A DNA stretch of 7,648 nucleotides. Origin: Calditrichia bacterium. Its GTDB lineage: Bacteria > Calditrichota > Calditrichia > JAJRVZ01. Below are positions 1-5,026 of this stretch, piece by piece. The notes beneath the pieces are model-generated. The model was not told the DNA's origin. It saw only the letters and a program-made list of their open reading frames with translations, and did not search any database. The position numbers were made by a program, and so were the translations under genes. Position 1 is the stretch's first letter. Every line of letters begins with the position of its first letter. The stretch lies in contig DAOWAQ010000087.1 of assembly GCA_030634505.1 (NCBI GenBank), positions 1 to 7,648 on the forward strand. Reading direction: 5' to 3'.

Positions 1-1543
1 CAAGTATCCATTTCAATTGTTCAAACAGCTGAACAAACTTATTAAAGGCACGGAATTCTTTTTCTGATTCTTTTAATGTAAGCACAGTGTTTTTAGTATT
101 TTCACCTATGAACAAACCTAGTTTTTTTAACACTGTTAAAAAATTAGAATAAAAATCCTGAATAGTTAATTCATTTTTTAATGGAGAAAGGACATCTAAT
201 AAATTTGTTAATTCATCTTTAAATGATTGTAAAGATTCCTTTGAAAGACTGGAAGCATAAAAGGATTTATTCTGTTGAATCAATTTATTTATTAATGGCT
301 GCCAGTTGCCTCTGATATGTGTCAGCCGTAATTGAACTGCTATCTTTTTAAAAGACCCGAAGTTTACAGATTCACTGGTTTTGTAATAAGGAGACAAAAA
401 TAGTTTAAATATTTCGTTGAGTGAAAAACCGGAGATTATTATTTTGAAAATCTGCAGGTATGCTTTGATAAGGTGTGAGTTTAAAAGAGGATATCCGGTT
501 GAAATATTTACAGGAATGTCGTATTCATTAAAAACGGATTTAATCGAATTAAAGTATGCTTCGAGGTTTGGAAAAGTAATACCTATTCTGTGCAAAGGAA
601 TTCCGTGATTAAAATGAAGATCTTTGATGGTAGAAGCGATTACACATAATTCCTGTTCACGATTTTGGGATTTTTGGATTGTAATTTTATCACTCAGATC
701 GATTTTATCTTTTAAACCGGATTCGAATTTATACAAGTGTTTTTCTATTTCAATTGAATACCCTTGAATTGTTTCAGTTGAATCCGCTATACTTCTTAAA
801 GCTTCGTAAGCATTCACTGTGTTTTGAAATAATTCGATATTTTTCGGATTGAATTCAAGCAATACTTCAATAGAGCAATAAGACTTTGCCTTTCTAATAA
901 AATCCAGCATCGGAGGTGTAAAAATTCCATAGCCATTGATGTATACTTTTTCAACATCCGGAAATAACTTTTTAAATAGTTCGGAATTTAATTCATTTAC
1001 TGTTTTACTCAACAATGATGATTCATCGATAAGTGAAAACTGGCTGTTGTTATAGAATTCATGAACTTTATCAAGTATTAAATTAAAATCAGGTATTTTG
1101 GTAATTCTATCTAATTCACTTCTGTCTTTTGAATCTGTTTCGTATCCAAACTCTTTTAATTCATTTAGAACAGCATCTATCTTACGGACGAGACTCCTGC
1201 TTAAATCAGAATTATTGTTAGTAATTTTTAAATTAGGTTTTAATGTGACAAGTACCTCATTTAAAATTAAAGTCCGAATTGTATTGTTAATAATTTTTGT
1301 TTTTGGGTAAAGCTCTCCAAATATTTTTTGAATCAAAGAATTGAAGGTAAATACCTGCGGGTCAATAATTCCTTTTTCCTGTACTTCAGAATACAGTTGT
1401 TGTTTAAAATAGCGAACAGCCCTGTTTACGGGAAGAAAGTAAATATATGAATCCGGATTCCCGGATTTATAATGTTGAAGGATTTTATCTTTAAAGAAAT
1501 AATAATTAGTTACTGTGCCTGTGATTAATTTTAACTTCGACAT
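1..1543 (-). CDS. AddB-like helicase-nuclease subunit (PD-(D/E)XK nuclease family), 3' end cut by window
   Basis: The first 514 residues are visible and the frame is open to base 1, so the C-terminus lies outside. The layout matches AddB/RecC-type subunits of double-strand-break repair complexes, which process DNA ends for recombination with an AddA/RecB partner. Residues 33-73 (YIYFLPVNRA, then DPQVFTFNSL) correspond to the first helicase-like block. Residues 200-217 (VYINGYGIFTPPMLDF) fit the 'GF..ft..q' strand. NREQELCVIASTIKDL at 294-309 is the typical REqE..iA..I..L motif. IGITFPNLEAYFNSI (320-334) and the following IPVNISTGYPL resemble the UvrD-like C-terminal block. The N-terminal loop (LITGTVTNYYFFKDK, 6-20) lacks the GKT/S of a Walker A motif, so ATP binding here is doubtful. 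The expected C-terminal nuclease domain and Fe-S cysteines cannot be seen. ATG at 1543 is chosen because an in-frame TAA lies two codons upstream; no clear Shine-Dalgarno precedes it. Family assignment is from motif recognition; the exact subfamily is uncertain. Confidence 0.75.
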   Translation of the reverse strand, partial: MSKLKLITGTVTNYYFFKDKILQHYKSGNPDSYIYFLPVNRAVRYFKQQLYSEVQEKGIIDPQVFTFNSLIQKIFGELYPKTKIINNTIRTLILNEVLVTLKPNLKITNNNSDLSRSLVRKIDAVLNELKEFGYETDSKDRSELDRITKIPDFNLILDKVHEFYNNSQFSLIDESSLLSKTVNELNSELFKKLFPDVEKVYINGYGIFTPPMLDFIRKAKSYCSIEVLLEFNPKNIELFQNTVNAYEALRSIADSTETIQGYSIEIEKHLYKFESGLKDKIDLSDKITIQKSQNREQELCVIASTIKDLHFNHGIPLHRIGITFPNLEAYFNSIKSVFNEYDIPVNISTGYPLLNSHLIKAYLQIFKIIISGFSLNEIFKLFLSPYYKTSESVNFGSFKKIAVQLRLTHIRGNWQPLINKLIQQNKSFYASSLSKESLQSFKDELTNLLDVLSPLKNELTIQDFYSNFLTVLKKLGLFIGENTKNTVLTLKESEKEFRAFNKFVQLFEQLKWIL

Positions 1544-1583
1544 AGAAATTTATGAAGTATTCGATATTTTGATGCGTAAATAA

Positions 1584-1614
1584 CAAATTATCTCCGCAGT
1601 GCAGAGATAATTTG
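1584..1614. repeat. Strong palindrome: 11-bp perfect stem, 9-base loop
   Basis: The arms CAAATTATCTC (1584-1594) and GAGATAATTTG (1604-1614) are exact reverse complements around a loop of 1595-1603. Read on the minus strand the centre is TGCACTGCG. The block AATTATCTCCGCAGTG (1586-1601) matches 15 of 16 bases at 3384-3399. It lies about 75 bases past the stop of the DUF1828-like gene, so it could end that transcript, but the stem is AT-rich and no long T run follows. It is better described as a copy of a dispersed intergenic repeat. Confidence 0.75.
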
Positions 1615-1634
1615 ATTTTGCATTTCAAATTCAT

Positions 1635-1647
1635 CACGCAATGCGTG
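1635..1647. repeat. Palindrome CACGCA-A-TGCGTG
   Basis: The six-base arms CACGCA and TGCGTG are perfect reverse complements around a single base. On the minus strand the centre reads CATTGCG, the same core as in the palindromes at 1584-1614 (CACTGCG) and 3389-3405 (CATTGCG), while the flanking stem bases differ. It lies between the stop codon at 1690 and the stronger palindrome, so the two may form one composite element. Confidence 0.6.
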
Positions 1648-1689
1648 CTAAGTTAGGAAGTTACCATGAAATAAATATTTTAATTCCTA

Positions 1690-2466
1690 TTAAAGTTGCT
1701 CTGATAAATATTTTTTAATACGATCTTGGTTTGGATAAAGAGCAGAAAATTGTTTCTCACTTACATCACTAAATTTTGCTAATACCCGGCGATTGATTGT
1801 TTCTTGATCCTCGAAGATTGACACAGACTGATATTTTAAGCCCCATCTTTCATACTGAAGTAAAGATATAATAACATCCCGGCATTTATTGTCATTTGGA
1901 ATAGCAAACAGAAATACCGGTTTTGGCATACCATTTATTCTGCAATCGACCGGGTATTTGTGATCTCTGTCAAATTCATCGTTTGAGAAATCAAAAGTCA
2001 ACCTGTCTGCTGGTACAGATTCTTGTAAAAAGGATTTGAAATCTTCATAAAATGTAGACCGCACTTGTTCTTTGCTTAAATATGAAATATCTGTAATTTT
2101 GGTTAATGCTTGTATAAAATTATATAACGCACCGCCAAAATTATCTTCAATTACGTTAAGAGATAATTCGCCGCCATTTTCTACTATTTCAAAATTACTA
2201 AGAATATTAGTAAGAATTTTCTGTCTGTTTCCTCTTTTAAGTGCTAAAATATCCATATCATAACTCATATGCATAAGAGTATGCGCTTCGTCGGAAAATC
2301 GCCAATTGTTTTTTTCCTTTTTCAAAACAATAGCATAGTGATCTCCATCTTCAAATTCGAAAGGAGTAAAAACTCGATACCGGTTTACTCCTTCGCTTTG
2401 AAGAGCCACTTGTTTTGAAACACTTTCTCTTAGATCGTTTTCTATTTGGGTTTGATTAATGTTCAT
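1690..2466 (-). CDS. DUF1828/DUF1829-like protein, second gene of a coupled pair
   Basis: This is a 258-residue protein when started at ATG 2466; function unknown. The N-terminal part has the DUF1828 pattern: a TPFEFEDGDHYAIVL strand pair near residues 34-48, then WRFSDEAHTLMHMSYD, which matches the family's conserved '..lsDdg.tl..l'. The C-terminal third (YPVDCRINGMPKPVFLFAIP, then SVSIFEDQETINRRVLAKF and DVSEKQFSALYP) resembles the DUF1829-type tail often found with DUF1828, from memory of the family. No signal peptide or membrane segment is seen, so it is probably cytoplasmic. An in-frame TTG at 2481 would add five residues (MKNNI) and overlap the upstream gene by 11 bases. The ATG is preferred: it begins 4 bases after the upstream TAA, with GAAGAA spanning that gene's last codons as a weak ribosome site. 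This spacing indicates translational coupling. Alternatives to an accessory or defence role cannot be excluded. Confidence 0.75.
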   Translation of the reverse strand: MNINQTQIENDLRESVSKQVALQSEGVNRYRVFTPFEFEDGDHYAIVLKKEKNNWRFSDEAHTLMHMSYDMDILALKRGNRQKILTNILSNFEIVENGGELSLNVIEDNFGGALYNFIQALTKITDISYLSKEQVRSTFYEDFKSFLQESVPADRLTFDFSNDEFDRDHKYPVDCRINGMPKPVFLFAIPNDNKCRDVIISLLQYERWGLKYQSVSIFEDQETINRRVLAKFSDVSEKQFSALYPNQDRIKKYLSEQL

Positions 2467-2470
2467 GATG

Positions 2471-2950
2471 TTATTCTTCAAATAAATTTACTTGTGGATC
2501 ATTTTGTACAGTAATATTACAATCTTCAATCATGCATTTTAATGCTCCTTTTATATCTGCATATCTATCCGTTTCTTCGGAAAAGCTTTCTTCTTTCAGT
2601 CCCAGGTCTTGATACCTTTGTGTTGCGCTATGAATATGAAAATCATAAAATTTATTTCCTTCAATTCTATTTGTGTGTTGATGACTTTTGCCATTGTATC
2701 TACGTAATTTAAAAATTGTGTTATTTCCCTTACCTTGATATCCTAATATAACAGAAAAATCATTTACATTATTTAAATTTTGTCTGAGCCTAATTACAAA
2801 TAGACTGCCGTCATTTTTATGAATCTCTATTGATGAATTTTTGTGACCATCCGTTTCTTTATAATTCATGATATCTTTAGTTGTTCCGGGAAATATTTTC
2901 TTTTCAGTGATTAATTGATCTATTTCAATATCGGTAAAATAATAGTTCAA
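2471..2950 (-). CDS. DUF6978-like protein, first gene of the coupled pair
   Basis: A 159-residue protein of unknown function. The N-terminus FTDIEIDQLITEKKIFP looks like a short helix leading into the domain. The middle is beta-rich (SIEIHKNDGSLFVIRLRQ, FSVILGYQG, NTIFKLRRYNG). A histidine-rich stretch follows, HQHTN at 90-94 and FHIHSATQRY at 104-113. The C-terminus RYADIKGALKCMIEDCNI resembles the last helix of DUF6978-like proteins. The H-x-H and H-I-H residues could bind a metal or form an active site, but that is inference. The start is TTG at 2950: the next in-frame stop upstream is only about a dozen codons away and no ATG or GTG lies between. The gene ends 4 bases before the DUF1828-like ATG, so the two should be made together. 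The family link is by eye and less certain than for its partner. Confidence 0.65.
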   Translation of the reverse strand: MNYYFTDIEIDQLITEKKIFPGTTKDIMNYKETDGHKNSSIEIHKNDGSLFVIRLRQNLNNVNDFSVILGYQGKGNNTIFKLRRYNGKSHQHTNRIEGNKFYDFHIHSATQRYQDLGLKEESFSEETDRYADIKGALKCMIEDCNITVQNDPQVNLFEE

Positions 2951-2989
2951 TTGATAGTCTCTATTTTTGTAACTGTTCTCAGTAATCTT

Positions 2990-3008
2990 TTAGCAAGTGA
3001 ATTGCTAA
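2990..3008. promoter_or_regulatory. Inverted repeat, possible operator of the DUF cassette
   Basis: The perfect seven-base arms TTAGCAA and TTGCTAA flank a five-base spacer GTGAA. The repeat lies 40 bases before the TTG start of the DUF6978-like gene and just downstream of a possible -10 element. That is where a repressor site would act in an autoregulated cassette. It could equally form a small hairpin in the leader RNA. Confidence 0.35.
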
Positions 3009-3011
3009 TTA

Positions 3012-3039
3012 ATTTTAATTTAATATAAAAACCAACCAA
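3012..3039 (-). promoter_or_regulatory. Possible weak promoter for the DUF cassette
   Basis: On the minus strand TTGGTT (3039-3034) and TAAAAT (3017-3012) are separated by 16 bases and lie 60-90 bases upstream of the cassette. The surroundings are so AT-rich that a chance match is likely, and the sigma factor preference of the host is unknown. Confidence 0.25.
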
Positions 3040-3061
3040 ATTGAATAATTTTTTAATTTTT

Positions 3062-3169
3062 TCACACCACGGTAAAATCTATCCCCGCATCTTTCATTTG
3101 CAGGATAGTATTAGTTTTCAACTGGTCATTATTTTTAAAAAGTCTGTCAAGGGTTATAACTTTTTGGGA
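3062..3169 (-). pseudogene. Remnant of the 3' end of an unidentified gene
   Basis: A minus-strand frame runs from just after a TAA (3172-3170) to a TGA at 3064-3062. It encodes 35 residues with a protein-like composition: VITLDRLFKNNDQLK, then TILQMKDAGIDFTVV. It has no plausible start or ribosome site, and the sequence upstream is broken by stops in all three frames. It therefore looks like the C-terminal end of a lost or truncated gene. The GC content rises slightly here relative to the flanks. I do not recognise the family. It could be chance, since 35 codons is short. Confidence 0.35.
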
Positions 3170-3383
3170 TTAAGTGTAAATATCGATATTATAATTTTCT
3201 TGTCAACTCTTTCTTAATTAAAGCAATTTTATTCAAATTTACAAGAAAATATTCATTTTTTTACCACCATACTTATAAATAAAATTTTGATATTAAAGCT
3301 ATTCTGCAATAAATCTTTTAATTAAAATTAATAAAGATTCTGTTGAATGAAAAGGGCATATTTTAGGTATTCCTTTTAAAGAT

Positions 3384-3405
3384 AATTATCTCCGCAATGG
3401 GGAGA
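3384..3405. repeat. Second copy of the intergenic palindromic repeat
   Basis: AATTATCTCCGCAATG (3384-3399) matches 1586-1601 at 15 of 16 bases. The arms TCTCC (3389-3393) and GGAGA (3401-3405) pair around a 7-base loop, whose minus-strand reading contributes to the core CATTGCG. Like the first copy, it lies within 90 bases downstream of a minus-strand stop codon, here that of the saccharopine-dehydrogenase-like gene. A role in transcript ending or stability is possible. Confidence 0.6.
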
Positions 3406-3427
3406 CAAATTTATAATAGCGGCATGG

Positions 3428-3442
3428 TATTTTAATTTCTAT
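3428..3442. repeat. 15-base conserved block next to a gene end
   Basis: TATTTTAATTTCTAT here matches 1676-1690 (TATTTTAATTCCTAT) at 14 of 15 bases. Both copies are in the same orientation, at or close to the stop codon of the upstream minus-strand gene, and both precede a CA(T/C)TGCG palindrome. The block is low in complexity, so chance similarity is possible, but its shared placement with the palindromes argues for one composite repeat. Confidence 0.45.
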
Positions 3443-3470
3443 AAGCAAATCTTTTCTTGGTTTTATTGCT

Positions 3471-4835
3471 TTATATATCGATCACTGCAATTTCCTCAGT
3501 TTTTTCTTTAAATTTATATCCTAAATTTTTCAATTCTTTAAGCACAACCGGATATATTGCCGGATGTGTTGGAATATGGCAACCTGTAATGGGAAGTTTT
3601 TCTATGAGCAGAAGTTCAGCGGCTAAAGCAGCCGGTAATCCAACAGTTTGAGATATAGCAGTAAATCCATTAGGCTCCCCGTAATGAACAAAGGTTGATG
3701 TGATTTTTTCGTGTTTATTCTTTTCTTTAGGGAAGATTGCCTCGAGTTCGTGTACAATAGCAACCATATCTTTACCATTTTTTGGTAGTTTTAATTTTCT
3801 CTTTAATAAATCAACAAGCACATCGGCAGCTGTGTTTCCTTGTTTGCATTGGACTTTTTCTTCTGAAAATAACCCTAACCATTCCATTTTTTGCATGATA
3901 TTTCCGGTTGGGCTAATGTTTAAAAAATTTGCTGCACGATGTTCTAAATTGGATGATGAAACATGAAGCGGTAAAAACATTTCGACGAATTCGCGATACG
4001 TAATATTTTTTAAATTTGCCAATTGGATTGTATCATTTGCTAATCCCAATCTGACAATCTGTAGCCAAATCTCACTCCAACCGGGATAACGTAATGTTCC
4101 GCGAATCATTGTATGCACATCATCCAAACCAAACAATTCTTTATATTGAAGAGAATCACGATTCGGATAGGCTTCCATTTTTCCAACGCCATCAAGTTCA
4201 ACAGACCAGGTACGTTGGAAAACTTCATGGTGGGGTAATACTTTTATCTTCCCTTTATATAAATATTGCGCGCCTTTTTCTCCAGCCATAACAACATTAT
4301 TTGGATTCCATGTTATTACATATCCTAATGGATTACTGGCACTGTCCGGAGCAGGAAGTCCGCTTCCGTAGGATTTGAAAACATCAATTTTACCACTGCG
4401 ATCTTTTACGGTTTTTATTAATGACATGGCAGACATATGATCAATTCCGGGATCCAAACCCATCTCATTTAAGATAAGTATTCCTTTGCTGTGAGCTTCC
4501 CGATTAAGATGAGACATGTGTTCATCCTGGTAAGAAGCAGTAATCATATGAGTGCCTTTTTCAATACAGCTTAATGCCAAAAGGTACTGGAATGATGGCG
4601 GCAAAAAATTTATAACTACATCTGCGCTTTCAACTTGCTTCCAACGCATTTCGGAATCATTTATATCAAAAGCGATGCTGCTGCCCTTTGGGTGTCTCTT
4701 AACTGCCTTTTTAGCTAATCCGGGATCTCTGTCGCCAACAGTTACAAACCAATTATATTTCTCTGCTTTATCCAACAGGTAAGAAATCATGTAAGGTGCG
4801 CTTTGCCCTGCTCCTAAAACTAAAATGCGTTTCAT
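3471..4835 (-). CDS. Saccharopine dehydrogenase (Lys9-type, glutamate-forming) family oxidoreductase
   Basis: A 454-residue protein, about the full length of the family. The N-terminal Rossmann fold (1-125) carries GAGQSAPYM at 8-16 and the dinucleotide-selecting strand end GDRDP at 34-38. INFLPPSFQ (75-83) follows. The catalytic and dimerisation domain (about 125-440) contains the family signature NEMGLDPGIDHM (123-134), then GSGLPAPDSASNPLGY (157-172), EAYPNRDSLQY (221-231) and RGTLRYPGW (245-253). All of these match the Lys9 group of saccharopine reductases. Known family members interconvert saccharopine with glutamate and 2-aminoadipate semialdehyde using NAD(P), in lysine breakdown or synthesis. 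No lysine-ketoglutarate reductase partner is in the window, so the pathway direction is open. The ATG is supported by GGAG seven bases upstream, the clearest ribosome site in the window. The gene lies 191 bases after metH on the same strand. A related substrate other than saccharopine is possible. Confidence 0.88.
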   Translation of the reverse strand: MKRILVLGAGQSAPYMISYLLDKAEKYNWFVTVGDRDPGLAKKAVKRHPKGSSIAFDINDSEMRWKQVESADVVINFLPPSFQYLLALSCIEKGTHMITASYQDEHMSHLNREAHSKGILILNEMGLDPGIDHMSAMSLIKTVKDRSGKIDVFKSYGSGLPAPDSASNPLGYVITWNPNNVVMAGEKGAQYLYKGKIKVLPHHEVFQRTWSVELDGVGKMEAYPNRDSLQYKELFGLDDVHTMIRGTLRYPGWSEIWLQIVRLGLANDTIQLANLKNITYREFVEMFLPLHVSSSNLEHRAANFLNISPTGNIMQKMEWLGLFSEEKVQCKQGNTAADVLVDLLKRKLKLPKNGKDMVAIVHELEAIFPKEKNKHEKITSTFVHYGEPNGFTAISQTVGLPAALAAELLLIEKLPITGCHIPTHPAIYPVVLKELKNLGYKFKEKTEEIAVIDI

Positions 4836-4842
4836 CGCTTTT

Positions 4843-4846
4843 CTCC
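4843..4846 (-). promoter_or_regulatory. Ribosome binding site of the saccharopine-dehydrogenase-like gene
   Basis: GGAG on the minus strand is followed by seven bases and then ATG at 4835. It fixes the start codon. The other minus-strand starts in this window lack an equally clear Shine-Dalgarno sequence. Confidence 0.65.
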
Positions 4847-4948
4847 GATAACAAATTTATTGCTTGATTGTTTATAACTTTACAATGGTAAATTATGACT
4901 ATTTATAATTAAAAAAAAGAGGGAAATTAGAAATAAATTTAAATTACA

Positions 4949-4986
4949 AACTATCATTTTAACTTTGAAATTGTGATTTGATAGTT
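4949..4986. repeat. Inverted repeat downstream of metH
   Basis: The arms AACTATCA (4949-4956) and TGATAGTT (4979-4986) are exact reverse complements around a 22-base loop, 41 bases past the metH stop. The stem has few G-C pairs and no T run follows directly on the minus strand, although one of about nine Ts occurs some 30 bases further on. It may be a weak terminator or chance. Confidence 0.35.
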
Positions 4987-5002
4987 ATTTGGTTTTTGGA
5001 AT

Positions 5003-5019
5003 TTGGTTCTTGGTTCTTG
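5003..5019. repeat. Short 7-base tandem repeat after metH
   Basis: TTGGTTC is repeated 2.4 times, within a longer stretch (4988-5019) of related TTTGG words. It lies directly downstream of the metH stop codon. Slippage-type repeats of this kind are common in AT-rich intergenic DNA; no function is implied. Confidence 0.5.
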
Positions 5020-5026
5020 TTTTGAG

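Larger units (their letters stand above)
1544..1689. other. Intergenic spacer between the DUF cassette and the addB-like gene
   Basis: This 146-base spacer contains no open frame worth calling. It holds two palindromes (1584-1614 and 1635-1647) and, directly against the upstream stop codon, a 15-base block that recurs at 3428-3442. Any terminator for the DUF cassette and any promoter for the addB-like gene must lie here, but I cannot place a convincing promoter. Confidence 0.6.
2951..3470. other. Long AT-rich intergenic region upstream of the DUF cassette
   Basis: These 520 bases hold no intact gene. From the cassette outwards it contains an inverted repeat (2990-3008), a possible weak promoter (3012-3039), a 35-codon minus-strand coding remnant (3062-3169), a 12-base palindrome AATATCGATATT (3179-3190), and a palindromic repeat (3384-3405) with a conserved block (3428-3442) downstream of the saccharopine-dehydrogenase-like gene. 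The part from about 3200 to 3380 is very AT-rich and I see nothing else in it. Confidence 0.6.

Noticed and set aside
3179..3190. Perfect palindrome AATATCGATATT.
   Set aside because: It is 12 bases of almost pure AT in an AT-rich spacer, far from any start codon and not repeated elsewhere in the window.
3145..3206. Two TTGACA words on the minus strand (3206-3201 and 3150-3145) as -35 boxes.
   Set aside because: Neither has a good -10 box at 16-18 bases, and the second lies inside the coding remnant; a TTGACA preference is also uncertain for this kind of host.
4852..4859. TAAATTTG on the minus strand, matching the Bacteroidota -7 element TAnnTTTG, as promoter of the saccharopine-dehydrogenase-like gene.
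   Set aside because: Transcription would begin at or inside the GGAG ribosome site, no partner element lies at the usual distance, and the word is common in AT-rich DNA.
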